Positions 54,187 through 63,518 of a DNA stretch of 64,000 nucleotides are shown piece by piece. Position numbers and translations under genes: made by a program. Source of the DNA: Ardenticatenaceae bacterium (GTDB lineage Bacteria > Chloroflexota > Anaerolineae > Promineifilales > Promineifilaceae); NCBI GenBank assembly GCA_020634395.1, contig JACKBU010000015.1, positions 41,479 through 105,478 of the forward strand, read 5' to 3'. Below the pieces are notes generated by a model, which had not been told where the DNA came from, did no database searches, and worked only from the letters and a program-made list of their open reading frames with translations. Position 1 is the stretch's first letter. Every line of letters starts with the position of its first letter.

Positions 54187-54861
54187 TCAGGGCGTCAACA
54201 GTTTCCACTGCCCTTCCGAGATAACTTCGACATCGCCATCCACCACTTTGATCGCCGTATCGTCGTCCATCGCATACCCTGGCACCGTCAGTTTGGCCGC
54301 CCATTTTTCGGCATTGGCCAGGGTGTTATCCGGCAGCATCTCATGGCCCAGGTGGGGAAACATGGCAAAGTCCACCAGCCCCAGCGTCTCATCATTGCCA
54401 CCGCCGGGCGGCGTCCAGCCCACAAACTCCTGGCCGATGCGGGGAGCCATGATCATGCTGCCCGCGCTCAGCCCTACCCAGACCAGGTTGTCCAGCGAGG
54501 GCAGCAGGTCGGCCAGGCCAGACTGCCGCATCCAGTAGGCTAGATACAGCGGATCGCCGCCGTTCACCAGCAGCACGTCGGCCTCGCGCACCCAGGTGAC
54601 CCAGCGCTCTTTTTCGATGCTGGGCAGGGCGGTAAGCTCCAAAATGCCCACCGAGTTCCAGCCCAATTCGACCATGGGCGTTTCCGTTTCTTGGCCGCTA
54701 ATGAACTGCCAGGCCATCACCGGGCTAACCATCGGGTGCCCGTACGATGCGGTGGGGATGCAGAGGGCGTTGCATTCGGCAATCGGTTTGCCCAGCAGAT
54801 TGAGCAGGGCGTTGTGGATGCTGGGGTTTTTGACGCCCCCGGAAGTGAGCAGGAGTTTCAT
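54187..54861 (-). CDS. Peptidase S51 (dipeptidase E-like) protein
   Basis: The product is 224 residues; AAAGGA precedes ATG 54861. The nucleophile elbow GLSAGSM (about 130-136) and VNGGDPLYL (about 98-106) are typical of S51 peptidases, which cleave Asp-X dipeptides or cyanophycin. A near-duplicate lies directly upstream. It sits in a run of same-strand small genes. Confidence 0.85.
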   Translation of the reverse strand: MKLLLTSGGVKNPSIHNALLNLLGKPIAECNALCIPTASYGHPMVSPVMAWQFISGQETETPMVELGWNSVGILELTALPSIEKERWVTWVREADVLLVNGGDPLYLAYWMRQSGLADLLPSLDNLVWVGLSAGSMIMAPRIGQEFVGWTPPGGGNDETLGLVDFAMFPHLGHEMLPDNTLANAEKWAAKLTVPGYAMDDDTAIKVVDGDVEVISEGQWKLLTP

Positions 54862-54935
54862 AATGCTTTTCCTTTGTCTGGTAATCTCGCAAACATTTGG
54901 ATGGAAGACGGCCGTTGCGCCTCACAAGAAACAAT

Positions 54936-55601
54936 TTACGGTGTAAACAGCTTCCACTGCCCTTCGGAGACAATTTCGATGGTGCCATCAACCACTTTGA
55001 TAGCCGTCTCATCATCAATGCCATAGGTGGGCACAGGAACCTCGGCGGCCATTTTGGCGACCTTCGCCCTCGAACTTTCTGGGTGGTCTTTGTGATCCAT
55101 GTGCGGCAGCAGAGCAAAATCAACCAGCCCCAGCCCTTTTTCGATGACAAAGGGCGTGTCCGGGTCATCGTACGTTTCGCCAAAAATCGGTGCTGTCACC
55201 ATGCTGCCCGCGCTTATCCCCACATAAACCGTCTCGCCAAGCGACGGCAAGAGGTCCGCCAATCCAGACTCTTGCATCCAGCGGCAGAGGTAATGCACAT
55301 CGCCGCCAGCCACCAACAGGGCGTCCGCTTTCTGGACATCAGCCTCCCAGTACGCTTTTTGGATGCTAGGCAGAGCCGTGAGATCCAGCACGCCCAACGA
55401 CTGCCAACCCAATCCGGTCAGAGGCGTGTTGGTTGCGCCGCTGATGAACCGGTAGGCCATCGTAGGGCCACCGGGGAAGGGCAGAAGGGCGGTGGGGATG
55501 CAGAGGGCATTACATTCGGCAATCGGTTTGCCCAGCAGATGGAGCAGGGCATTGTGGATGCTGGGGTTTCTGACGCCCCCGGAAGTGAGTAGTAATTTCA
55601 C
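54936..55601 (-). CDS. Peptidase S51 (dipeptidase E-like) protein, tandem paralogue
   Basis: The product is 221 residues, starting at GTG 55601, which overlaps the preceding stop as GTGA. It shares KLLLTSGGV-NPSIHNALL-LLGKPIAECNALCIPTA and the C-terminal ISEGQW/VSEGQWKL ending with its neighbour; the nucleophile is GISAGSM. The strong conservation at both ends indicates a local duplication. Middle regions have diverged. Confidence 0.85.
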   Translation of the reverse strand: MKLLLTSGGVRNPSIHNALLHLLGKPIAECNALCIPTALLPFPGGPTMAYRFISGATNTPLTGLGWQSLGVLDLTALPSIQKAYWEADVQKADALLVAGGDVHYLCRWMQESGLADLLPSLGETVYVGISAGSMVTAPIFGETYDDPDTPFVIEKGLGLVDFALLPHMDHKDHPESSRAKVAKMAAEVPVPTYGIDDETAIKVVDGTIEIVSEGQWKLFTP

Positions 55602-56281
55602 GATTTAGTCAGGTCCTTGTCTTCCATTTCCCAGGCGTGGTCCAGGGTATGAAAAGCCGTGTGCCGAATCAGGTAACGGAGCGGCCACTTCGCCCGGCTG
55701 CCAGCCTGCTTGCCCTGTGCATGATAATCGCGTATGGCCTGGCAATAGGCATCGCGATAGCTTTTTAGCTCCTCGTCGGAGGCCAGCACATCGTCGGGAG
55801 CGATCACACCGACCCCCTTCGCCCAATCCTGCTCGGCGGCCACTGTGTGGCGCACGATGCGGTCCCGGTCGCGCCCACCGCCTCGTGGCCCCTTCTGCAT
55901 CTCCGGCGATACCCGCCCGCGCACCTCGTCGAAAAACGCCCAGCACGCCTGCATGAGCGTCAGCTCACGTTCCAGTTCGTCACGCGACATCTCCTGCTGG
56001 TCGATGCTGGAAAAGGCAAACGAGATGCCCCAGAAGTCGGTGGAACCGGTGCCGGGATACTGCTCAACCACGTCCACGTTGGGGGCGGTTTCGAACGCTG
56101 CGTGCAGGCCCGCCAGCCTGGTCACCTGGGCATAGCGCGGCATATAGGCTTGCAGCTTTTCGAGGGCCGCTGCCTCCGTCTTGGCGCCGCGTTCCAGGCC
56201 CGGCCAATCGGGGGCGACGGCCACCACCTTCTTGCCTTTTGGTCCAATTTCTAACGTTACGCGCATTGGGTTATTTGTCAT
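55598..56281 (-). CDS. DinB-like protein with extra N-terminal domain
   Basis: The product is 227 residues. The first 70 residues resemble a HicB-like/short beta domain (VTLEIGPKGKKVVAVAPDWPGLERG), and the C-terminal part is a DinB-type bundle with late RHTAFHTLDHAWEMED, carrying the His residues. Metal binding is probable. ATG 56281 is behind GGAGG. Translationally coupled to the second S51 gene. Confidence 0.65.
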   Translation of the reverse strand: MTNNPMRVTLEIGPKGKKVVAVAPDWPGLERGAKTEAAALEKLQAYMPRYAQVTRLAGLHAAFETAPNVDVVEQYPGTGSTDFWGISFAFSSIDQQEMSRDELERELTLMQACWAFFDEVRGRVSPEMQKGPRGGGRDRDRIVRHTVAAEQDWAKGVGVIAPDDVLASDEELKSYRDAYCQAIRDYHAQGKQAGSRAKWPLRYLIRHTAFHTLDHAWEMEDKDLTKS

Positions 56282-56292
56282 TGTGCCTCCAA

Positions 56293-56877
56293 TCAGCCAG
56301 TACGGCCGTTTCGCTCATACCTCACCACAAACACACCGCTCGGCGTGACTTCGCTTTCCGTCACTTTAAACGCAGCCGGGATGGTGCCGTGGGCAAACAG
56401 CCGCTTGCCGCTGCCCAGCGTGGTCGGGTAGAGCATCAGCCAGAACACATCCACCAGATCATGCTGGATAAGCGTTTGCAGCAGATCGCTACTGCCCCAG
56501 ACGTGCAAATCTGGCCCTGGCTGCTGCTTGATTTGGGCCACCTGTTCGGCCACGTCTCCGCGCAAAAACACCGACGGCTGCCACTCGCTGGCGGTCCGGG
56601 TGTTGGAGGCGACGTATTTGGTGGCCGTGTTGACGCCGGGCCAGATGTCGTTGTGGTTGGGCCAGTACGGTTCCCAGATTTCAAAGGTTTTGCGCCCCAG
56701 CAGCAGGTCAAACGGCCGATTCATCTGCTGTCTTAACAGCGTGCCCAACTCCGCGTCGGAATAGGGCGCCACCCAGCCACCGTGCGTAAAGCCCCCGCTG
56801 GTGTCTTCCTCCGGCCCGCCGGGAGCCTGGATCACACCGTCTAGCGAAAGATGTTCAAGTACCACAATTTTTCTCAA
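56293..56877 (-). CDS. Dihydrofolate-reductase-like (RibD C-terminal) protein
   Basis: The product is 194 residues. The start is TTG 56877, with AGGAG 7 nt upstream. The N-terminus KIVVLEHLSLDGVIQAPGG, the LLLGRKTFEIW strand-helix and LHVWGSSDLLQTLI are the DHFR/RibD_C pattern that binds NADPH. These stand-alone members reduce unknown substrates. Fifth in the minus-strand small-gene run. Confidence 0.9.
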   Translation of the reverse strand: MRKIVVLEHLSLDGVIQAPGGPEEDTSGGFTHGGWVAPYSDAELGTLLRQQMNRPFDLLLGRKTFEIWEPYWPNHNDIWPGVNTATKYVASNTRTASEWQPSVFLRGDVAEQVAQIKQQPGPDLHVWGSSDLLQTLIQHDLVDVFWLMLYPTTLGSGKRLFAHGTIPAAFKVTESEVTPSGVFVVRYERNGRTG

Positions 56878-56922
56878 GATTAAGCTCCTTTAGATTGGTC
56901 CCATCTTGAAACCGCGATTTAT

Positions 56923-57273
56923 TTACGGCCGTAAGATCTTCTCTATCGCCTTGCCTTTGGCCAGCTCATCAACCAGCTTGTCTAGATAGCGAATTTTTTG
57001 CATCAGCGGGTCTTCAATTTCTTCCACGCGCACGCCGCAGACCACGCCTTTGATGAGGGTACGATTGGGATGCAGGGCGGGCGCTTGCTCGAAAAAGGTT
57101 TCAAAGTCGTTTTCCTGTTCGATTTGCGCCTGTAAGCCTGCCTCGTCGTAGCCGGTCAGCCAGTAAATAATTTGATCTACTTCTTCTTTAGTACGATTTT
57201 TACGCTCCGCTTTTTGCACGTACAGCGGATAAACGCCGGCAAAAGCCATGGTAAAGATGCGATGTTTAGCCAT
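56923..57273 (-). CDS. DUF2200-family protein
   Basis: The product is about 116 residues from ATG 57273 (AKHRIF), with GGAGG about 8 nt upstream; the frame starts two codons earlier. It carries the family hallmarks FAGVYPLYVQKAERKNRTK, IIYWLTGYDE and VCGVRVEEIEDPLMQ. DUF2200 proteins are small and common in stress-type clusters; function unknown. Confidence 0.85.
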   Translation of the reverse strand: MAKHRIFTMAFAGVYPLYVQKAERKNRTKEEVDQIIYWLTGYDEAGLQAQIEQENDFETFFEQAPALHPNRTLIKGVVCGVRVEEIEDPLMQKIRYLDKLVDELAKGKAIEKILRP

Positions 57274-57312
57274 TGTCATTCCTCCAACGAGTTTCCAATT
57301 GAGTTGAGAATC

Positions 57313-57828
57313 TCAGCAGTTAAAAACGGACCAGCAGATGTCGTTGCGAAGCCGCTGATCATCCAGGACAAGCTCGCGGATCGCTTCTGGCAGCTGGTCG
57401 CGCTGCCATTGGCATTCCTGGCGACCGGCCAACTGGCCTTCCCCCGCGGGAGCAGCGGCCTGCACGGCTTTGATGGCGTAGGCAGCTGCCCCTAGTTCAT
57501 GGGCGGCAACGTGAGGCACGCAGGCGGCCTGGCCTGCGGCAAAGGCGGCATGCCGCGCTGCCCCTTGTAATGCTCGCGCCGCGGCCATGGCGTGGCCACC
57601 TGCCGCCCGCGACGCCATCATCGTAACCGCGCCACGCGCCCAGGCGCGCACCGATTCGATGGCTTGTTGGGGACGGCCGTCTTCCGGGGCCACTTCCTCA
57701 AACAAATGCAGCACATGCGCGGCGCAATCAGCCGCCCACAGTGCCAGCAGGTGATGGTCGGCGTCTGGCAAGGTGCCGCCGCGCCGCACGGTGATAAAGC
57801 GGGGGTCGCGCTGCTTAGGCAAAATCAT
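57313..57828 (-). CDS. Imm-5-like putative immunity protein
   Basis: The product is 171 residues, 8 nt after the DinB-like gene in transcription order. The DHHLLALWAADCAAHVL and RPQQAIESVRAWARGA motifs fit the Imm-5-like family, originally linked to polymorphic toxin systems. No toxin gene is seen nearby, so the actual role here is unclear. It is an alanine-rich helical bundle. Confidence 0.75.
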   Translation of the reverse strand: MILPKQRDPRFITVRRGGTLPDADHHLLALWAADCAAHVLHLFEEVAPEDGRPQQAIESVRAWARGAVTMMASRAAGGHAMAAARALQGAARHAAFAAGQAACVPHVAAHELGAAAYAIKAVQAAAPAGEGQLAGRQECQWQRDQLPEAIRELVLDDQRLRNDICWSVFNC

Positions 57829-57836
57829 TCGATGCC

Positions 57837-58298
57837 CTAAATCTCCACCCCTGGCAGGCCAGCCGCGCCCAGCAGCAGCGACAGCTCGCCCGCGTGGGGC
57901 AGGTCATGGTCCAGCAGTCCCCAAACTGTTTGCACGACTTCGGCCTCTTCTGCAGACAAATCGTCGGTGGGGGCGCCGCGCATCAGGCAGTTGGTGATGG
58001 TGCGCCAGGTGAGGTCGAGGCCCTGCACAATTTCGACGGCCGTTCGCGGCACGTCATCTTCCTGGTCCCAGCGGTGCAGCGGGATTAATTCTGCGGCCGC
58101 CTCACCCAGCACGCGGTGCAAATGCAGAGCGCGGCCAAAGACAATGTGGGCGGCAATTTCGCCGGGCGTGCGTTGGCCCGGCAGCAGCCGCTGTTGCAGC
58201 TGCGTTTCGGTGAGGGGGACGATGGCCCGCTTGAGGGCGTCTTGATAATCTTGCCAGCTTTCAAAAGCGCGTGATTCGGCTATCGTTGCTCTCATCAT
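57837..58298 (-). CDS. DinB-like family protein
   Basis: The product is 153 residues; AAGGGA precedes ATG 58298. The first helix (SWQDYQDALKRAIVPLTETQ), the GEIAAHIVFGRALHLHRVL helix and the C-terminal LLDHDLPHAGELSLLLG carry the three His sites expected for a metal-binding DinB fold. First gene of the minus-strand run. Confidence 0.85.
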   Translation of the reverse strand: MMRATIAESRAFESWQDYQDALKRAIVPLTETQLQQRLLPGQRTPGEIAAHIVFGRALHLHRVLGEAAAELIPLHRWDQEDDVPRTAVEIVQGLDLTWRTITNCLMRGAPTDDLSAEEAEVVQTVWGLLDHDLPHAGELSLLLGAAGLPGVEI

Positions 58299-58316
58299 TT
58301 TTTCCCTTGTAACTAT

Positions 58317-58402
58317 TCAGGTGTTCTGACGAGACGCTAAGGGTTTTTTACTTTTGCAGACAAATGAGTCGAGTGAAAACCCTTAGGGTCTGTATAGTTA
58401 TT
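58317..58402. repeat. Intergenic repeat, copy B
   Basis: Related to 54001-54054. Here CTAAGGGTTTT pairs with AAAACCCTTAG across a 28-nt loop, giving perfect 11-bp arms. It flanks the same small-gene block on the other side. Confidence 0.7.
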
Positions 58403-58816
58403 TTCCCTTCACCATAAAGGTGGAACAGATGTTCGTATGTTAACACGAACGGTGAAGCGAAACAACAACCCGCTGCCTTACAAGCCCCGCCAGACCAGGC
58501 AGCCTTCAAAGTCGAGTTCGCCGGGGGAACGGCCGCTGGAGAGGGTGAGGACCTGAATCCTACCGATTCAGGCGTCGACGAGGAGCGGAACTGGAAGCGC
58601 GCTGCAATGTATCTGTCTCGTTTGCTTCCAGTATACTTCATGCATCATTTTTTCTGATCATGGGTTTTTAGAGAAAAGCATCATATCAGAATGAGGTGAT
58701 TTTTGTTTTTGAGTGCCCCTTTTGAAAAGCCCTGCCTGAACGTGTGGCGCTGGATTTCTCGCAAACCGAGACTATAATGAAAGGGTAGATAGCAGTTGGC
58801 GCAAGGTCGTAATCCT
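58403..58816. other. Intergenic region before the third LuxR gene
   Basis: No gene is supported. A small perfect hairpin (CCTGAATC 58552-58559, GATTCAGG 58565-58572) lies in the middle. At the right end TATAAT at about 58771-58776 may be the -10 of the LuxR promoter. Confidence 0.4.
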
Positions 58817-61486
58817 ATGGATCCTGTTCTTTTGACAACCAAAGTACGGATTCCCCCACCCCCTCCCACGCTCATCCCGCGCAGTCATCTCCTGAACACC
58901 ATCGCCCATGGAATCGTCGATTATAAACTGGTGTTAATTTCGGCCCCGGCCGGATATGGCAAGACGACGCTGCTGGCCGACTGGGCCCGGGCAAGCGCGC
59001 AGCCGGTTGCCTGGCTGTCTCTCGACGAAACAGACAACGATGTCGGGAGCTTCTTCCGTTACTTGCTGGCTGCCTGGGATGCAGCGCAGCCGGGCCTCAT
59101 GGAAAGTCCATTGGGTACGCTCCTCAGCGGTACCTCCCCGGACCTCGAAGCGGTACAGACATCTTTCATCCACACGGCCGTTACCCTGTCAGCTCCCACC
59201 GTTTTTGTCCTCGACGATTTGCAGCGGATAGACGAGCCGCTGATCCATGAGGCGCTGCGCTTTGTGCTGGACCACCTGCCGCCGACTTTGCGCTTTGTCC
59301 TCGCCAGCCGGGAGGAGCCGCCGCTGCCTCTGGCCCGCTACCGCGCCCACGCCGAGGTGCTGGTTCTTGGCGCCGAAGAACTGCGCTTTCAACCGGAGGA
59401 AACGGCCGTTTTCCTCAACGACCGGATGAGCCTCCAACTCTCGCCGGCTGAAATCGAGGCGCTGCAGGCGCAGCTTGAAGGCTGGCCGGCCGGCTTGCAG
59501 TTGGCCGCCCTGACATTTCAGCAGCGCCGGCTGGAAGGAGAAGAACTCGCTGTCAGCGGCCGGCATCGTTTCATCGCCGATTATCTGAGCGAAGAAGTAC
59601 TGACCCAACTGGACGACGAGAAGCAGCGATTCTTGCTGCAAACCAGTATCCTGGACCGTCTATCCGCACCGCTTTGTGAGGCGGTCACCGAACAGAAAGG
59701 CGGGCAGAAAATGCTGGAACAGCTCGAACGTGCCAATCTCTTCCTTGTACCGCTGGACAACAATCGGCAATGGTATCGTTACCACGATCTGTTCGCCGAC
59801 TTTTTGCAGGATCAGCTAAAACAACGCCGTGACAACGAAGAAGCCACTCTTCATATTCGCGCCGCACGCTGGTACCTGGCCAACGATCGGCCGGAGCCAG
59901 CCTTCCAGCACGCCGTACAGGGCGCCGACGCCGAACTGGCGCTGCAAATCTTCGAGCGCTATGTCCAGGCAAAATTATTCGCCAGTGAATTCCGACGCGT
60001 GCAAGAGTGGTTCCAGGCACTGCCAGACGCCTGGTTCGATATTTACCCGCAGTTCAACCTCGTTCGGGCAGGGATGCTGCTCTTCACCGGCCAGGTTGAA
60101 GCCTGTGCGCGCCGCGTCGAGGCGATTGAACAGCGGCTAGTCCAAGATGAGCGAGACGACTTGCGGCAACAACAGGCGCAGATCAATGCCATTCGCTGTT
60201 CCATCGCCTGCTTCCAGAACGATCTCGCGCAGGCCGAGTACTTTGCCAGGACCGCATTCCCGGCGCTGGCCGCCGAGAAAACTCTCTTCCAGGCTATCAT
60301 CTATGGGTCCCTCGGTGATACTTATCGCCGGAACGGCCTCTGGAAGAAAGCGGAGGAATGTTACCTGAAACTGCTCCCTTTCATGGGCTCGCCTGGCTTT
60401 AGTGTACAGGCAGCGCACGTCTTTGGGGCCCTGGCGGATCTGGAACTCCGGCGGGGCAGTTTGCAGAAAGCCGCCGATTACTGGCGCCGGGCGCTGAGAG
60501 CCAGCGAACAGCCCGAGAACTGGGGCCGTCTGCCGCTGCCGCTCACGGGATGGGTCCATATTCGCCTGGGCGAAGTGCTTTACGAGTGGAACGAGTTGGA
60601 AGCGGCCCGGGAACACGTGGCGAACGGATTGGAACGGGCGGAACTGGGCGGCGATGTACGGGCGCTAATTGCCGGATATCCGCTTGCCAGCCGCCTGGCG
60701 CTGGCGGCCGGCGAGGTAACGGCCGCCGCAGCCTACCTGGAACGGGCACGGCCGTATATGGCGAGCACGCATTTTCCCGATTGGGTCGCCCGCTTTGATC
60801 GCGTTCAGCTTGAACTGTGGCTGGCGCAGGATCGACTGCGTACGGCCGTGCAATGGGCAGATAGGATGCTCTACAGCGCCGTAGAGGAAGAACAGCCCGA
60901 TCGTCCGGTGCGGCAACTGGCCCTCGCCCGCATATTGATTATCAAGGGAGATTTGCCCGCGCTGCGGCAAGCCCTGGCCATGCTCAAGGAATTACTTGAG
61001 GCAGCGGAACGGGAGGGTCGCCAGGGCATAACGATTAAGGCGCTGGCATTGCAAGCGCTGGCCCACCAGCGGCGCGACGACGATTCTGGCGCCATGCAGT
61101 CGTTGGCAAAAGCCCTGCGGCTGGCGCAGCCGGAGGGATACGTACGCCTTTTTGTTGATCTAGGTCTGCCTATGGGCCGTCTCTTGCAAGAAGCACATGC
61201 CCGCAACGTGATGGTCGATTATGTGGCGATGCTGCTGGCGGCCTTCACCGGCGATCTCCCGCGTCCTACCTCCTTTCAGCCGCTGCCAGAGCCTCTGACG
61301 GACCGAGAACGAGATGTGCTGGAGCTGATGGCGGCCGGCCTGACGAATCGCGAGATTGCGGAAAAATTGGTTGTCGCGCCGGGAACCGTTAAGAAACACG
61401 CCAGTAACATTTACGGCAAATTGGGCGTTGGGAGCCGCACAGAAGCGGCCGCCCAGGCGCGGGAGCTTGGCCTCTTGGGCCAATGA
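58817..61486 (+). CDS. MalT-like ATP-dependent LuxR-family regulator
   Basis: The product is about 889 residues from ATG 58817; the frame extends 7 codons to a TTG. An N-terminal LLTTKVRIPPPPPTLIPR segment precedes Walker A SAPAGYGKTT and Walker B VFVLDDLQ; TPR-like middle; C-terminal HTH (LTDRERDVLELMAAGLTNR). Two enzyme genes follow on the same strand and may be its targets. Confidence 0.9.
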   Translation: MDPVLLTTKVRIPPPPPTLIPRSHLLNTIAHGIVDYKLVLISAPAGYGKTTLLADWARASAQPVAWLSLDETDNDVGSFFRYLLAAWDAAQPGLMESPLGTLLSGTSPDLEAVQTSFIHTAVTLSAPTVFVLDDLQRIDEPLIHEALRFVLDHLPPTLRFVLASREEPPLPLARYRAHAEVLVLGAEELRFQPEETAVFLNDRMSLQLSPAEIEALQAQLEGWPAGLQLAALTFQQRRLEGEELAVSGRHRFIADYLSEEVLTQLDDEKQRFLLQTSILDRLSAPLCEAVTEQKGGQKMLEQLERANLFLVPLDNNRQWYRYHDLFADFLQDQLKQRRDNEEATLHIRAARWYLANDRPEPAFQHAVQGADAELALQIFERYVQAKLFASEFRRVQEWFQALPDAWFDIYPQFNLVRAGMLLFTGQVEACARRVEAIEQRLVQDERDDLRQQQAQINAIRCSIACFQNDLAQAEYFARTAFPALAAEKTLFQAIIYGSLGDTYRRNGLWKKAEECYLKLLPFMGSPGFSVQAAHVFGALADLELRRGSLQKAADYWRRALRASEQPENWGRLPLPLTGWVHIRLGEVLYEWNELEAAREHVANGLERAELGGDVRALIAGYPLASRLALAAGEVTAAAAYLERARPYMASTHFPDWVARFDRVQLELWLAQDRLRTAVQWADRMLYSAVEEEQPDRPVRQLALARILIIKGDLPALRQALAMLKELLEAAEREGRQGITIKALALQALAHQRRDDDSGAMQSLAKALRLAQPEGYVRLFVDLGLPMGRLLQEAHARNVMVDYVAMLLAAFTGDLPRPTSFQPLPEPLTDRERDVLELMAAGLTNREIAEKLVVAPGTVKKHASNIYGKLGVGSRTEAAAQARELGLLGQ

Positions 61487-61724
61487 GTCACCCAAGCACA
61501 GAAAGCTTGCCCAAACTACCCCGATAAGTTACCCCATTTGGGGAATGTCCCCACTCGCTGCCTCCTGTATGCTGGGATCGACAAAAATAAAGGATTCAGA
61601 GGGTTGACAGCTCCTGATGCGTGACGCGTGATTACGTGACAAGAGAGGTTTCATGCTTCCACGCAACGCATCACGCCAGCCCCGCGAAATCCCCAAGACC
61701 CAGTTTACCGATAGGAGAGATGAA

Positions 61725-62144
61725 ATGAGTGAAAAGAACAAGGCAAAGGCACGTTATTTCCTGGATGAGCTCTGGAATCAGGGCAATTTTGAGGTGGCTG
61801 ACGAACTTCTAGCTCGCGACTACGACGGACATTCCTCGACGGTTATCCGCGGACCAAAAGGCGCAATCGCCTTCATCCCCGTGATGAGAGTGGCCTTTCC
61901 TGACTTCCAGTTCAAGATCCTGGACCAGATTGCCGAAGGAGATAAGGTGGCAACCCGTTGGAAACTGGTGGGAACCCATGAAGGTTCGTTTCAAGGAATC
62001 CCGCCAAGCGGCCAAAAAGTTGAAATGACGGGCATTACCATCTTTCGCCTGGCGGATAGCCGGCTCGTCGAAGGATGGACAAATGAGGATATATTCGGCT
62101 TGATGCAGCAGATTGGCGTCGTGCCGGCATTGGAGAACGCCTGA
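61725..62144 (+). CDS. SnoaL-like ester-cyclase-family protein
   Basis: The product is 139 residues from ATG 61725, behind AGGAGA (61713-61718); the frame runs 24 codons further up. The NTF2 fold is marked by FLDELWNQGNFEVADELLA, DGHSSTVIRGPKGAIAFI, VATRWKLVGTHEGSF and MTGITIFRLADSRLVEGW. These are typical of SnoaL-type polyketide cyclase relatives, often annotated ester cyclase. Confidence 0.85.
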   Translation: MSEKNKAKARYFLDELWNQGNFEVADELLARDYDGHSSTVIRGPKGAIAFIPVMRVAFPDFQFKILDQIAEGDKVATRWKLVGTHEGSFQGIPPSGQKVEMTGITIFRLADSRLVEGWTNEDIFGLMQQIGVVPALENA

Positions 62145-62214
62145 AACCGATCCGGACCTGAGCAAGAGAGATGAACAGCCGGATCAAACGAATTAAGATT
62201 AAGGAGAACACACA

Positions 62215-63396
62215 ATGAATGCGACGCAAAGTTATGACACAATCATCATTGGTGGAGGCCAGGCTGGCCTGGCTGCCGGCTACTATCTAAAGCAGCAGGG
62301 ACGAGATGTCCTCATCTTGGACGGGCATGAGCGCATTGGCACTTCCTGGCGCAATCGGTGGGACTCGCTGCAGTTGTTCACACCCGCCCGCTACAATGGC
62401 TTGCCCGGGATGCCCTTTCCGGCTCCGGCTCACCACACACCCACCAAAGATGAGATGGCCGACTATCTTGAAGCGTATGCGGCGCGCTTCGAGCTTCCTG
62501 TGCGCACGGGCATCTGGATAGAGGGGCTTTCGAAGCAAGGAAACCAGTTTGTCTTAACTGCAAGCAGTTCCTCGACAGGTTCGGAACGTGCCCTTTCGAC
62601 TCACTCGGGGCAAGCGCTGCGCTTCACGGCCAAGAATGTGGTCGTAGCCACAGGGTTTTACCATTCCCCGAATATCCCTGCTTTTTCTTCCGAAATCGAT
62701 CCGGACATCGTACAGTTCCATTCTAGCGCGTATCGACGTCCCTCACAGGTGCAAAAGGGTCCGGTTCTGGTCGTTGGCGCCGCCAACTCTGGGGCAGAAA
62801 TTGCCCTGGAATTAGCGCAAAGCCACCAAGTCTGGTTGTCGGGCCGGCACCCGGGGAATGAACCGACCCGTCCCGGCAGCGTATTGGACCATGTGATTGT
62901 GCCGTTGATGTGGTTTGTTTTTTCGTATGTACTAAGCGTGAAAACGCCGATCGGCCGTAAGCTTCGACCCAAGTTTCTGAATTTGGGCGGCGTGCCGCTG
63001 GCCAGAGTGAGGCCGGCAAATCTGCAGGCGGCGGGCGTGGAGCGTGTCTACGCCAGGACGGTAGGCGCTCAGGATGGGCTGCCCGTGTTGGCAGACGGCC
63101 GCGTTCTTGACGTAAGTAACATTATCTGGTGCACCGGCTTCCAACCGAACTATGACTGGATTGATCTTCCTATCTTCGATGATGAGGGCCGGCCGATTCA
63201 TGAGCGCGGCGTGGTTACGGCCGTTCGCGGCCTTTACTTTGTCGGTCTGTTCTTTCAGACTGCCCTGGCTTCAGTCCTGGTCGGCGGGGTAGGTAGAGAT
63301 GCGGCCTACATCGCCGAAGCCATCGCCAACCGCTCCCCGGTCTCTCTTACCAACCAGTTCCGTTCTGGTACGCGTCAGGATGCGCGGGCCGCGTGA
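62215..63396 (+). CDS. FAD/NADPH-dependent monooxygenase-like flavoprotein
   Basis: The product is 393 residues; AAGGAG precedes the ATG. First Rossmann motif GGGQAGLAAGYYL (about 13-25) for FAD; second VVGAANSGAEIALEL (about 186-200) for NADPH; ATGFYHSPN linker; C-terminal WCTGFQPNYDW. This layout matches CzcO/YUC-like monooxygenases acting on ketones, amines or metabolites. A low-complexity stretch at about 117-132 derives from an in-frame repeat element. Co-oriented with the SnoaL-like gene. Confidence 0.9.
   Translation: MNATQSYDTIIIGGGQAGLAAGYYLKQQGRDVLILDGHERIGTSWRNRWDSLQLFTPARYNGLPGMPFPAPAHHTPTKDEMADYLEAYAARFELPVRTGIWIEGLSKQGNQFVLTASSSSTGSERALSTHSGQALRFTAKNVVVATGFYHSPNIPAFSSEIDPDIVQFHSSAYRRPSQVQKGPVLVVGAANSGAEIALELAQSHQVWLSGRHPGNEPTRPGSVLDHVIVPLMWFVFSYVLSVKTPIGRKLRPKFLNLGGVPLARVRPANLQAAGVERVYARTVGAQDGLPVLADGRVLDVSNIIWCTGFQPNYDWIDLPIFDDEGRPIHERGVVTAVRGLYFVGLFFQTALASVLVGGVGRDAAYIAEAIANRSPVSLTNQFRSGTRQDARAA
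62575..62620 (+). repeat. Diverged copy of the palindromic coding repeat, in the flavoprotein gene
   Basis: CCCTTTCGACTCACTCGGGG with following CAAGCGCTG resembles the element at 39021 and its flank CAAGCGTCTG. It is in frame (SERALSTHSGQAL) between two conserved parts of the enzyme. Confidence 0.5.
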
Positions 63397-63518
63397 GCAG
63401 GAGTCAGGCAGTGTGCTGTTCATCATCAAATGGGAAACATCGCACCTCCCCCGGTTATTGGTCTCCTAGAGCGCCTGCGAGACCACGCAGCCGCTTAAGG
63501 CGTTAAGGTCTGCCTGAT

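Noticed and set aside
58348..58641. 97-codon minus-strand ORF
   Set aside because: It covers repeat copy B and a hairpin; the sequence has no protein-like pattern.
58681..58875. Minus-strand ORF starting with a Gly run
   Set aside because: It overlaps the promoter and start of the LuxR gene and has no domain or ribosome binding site.
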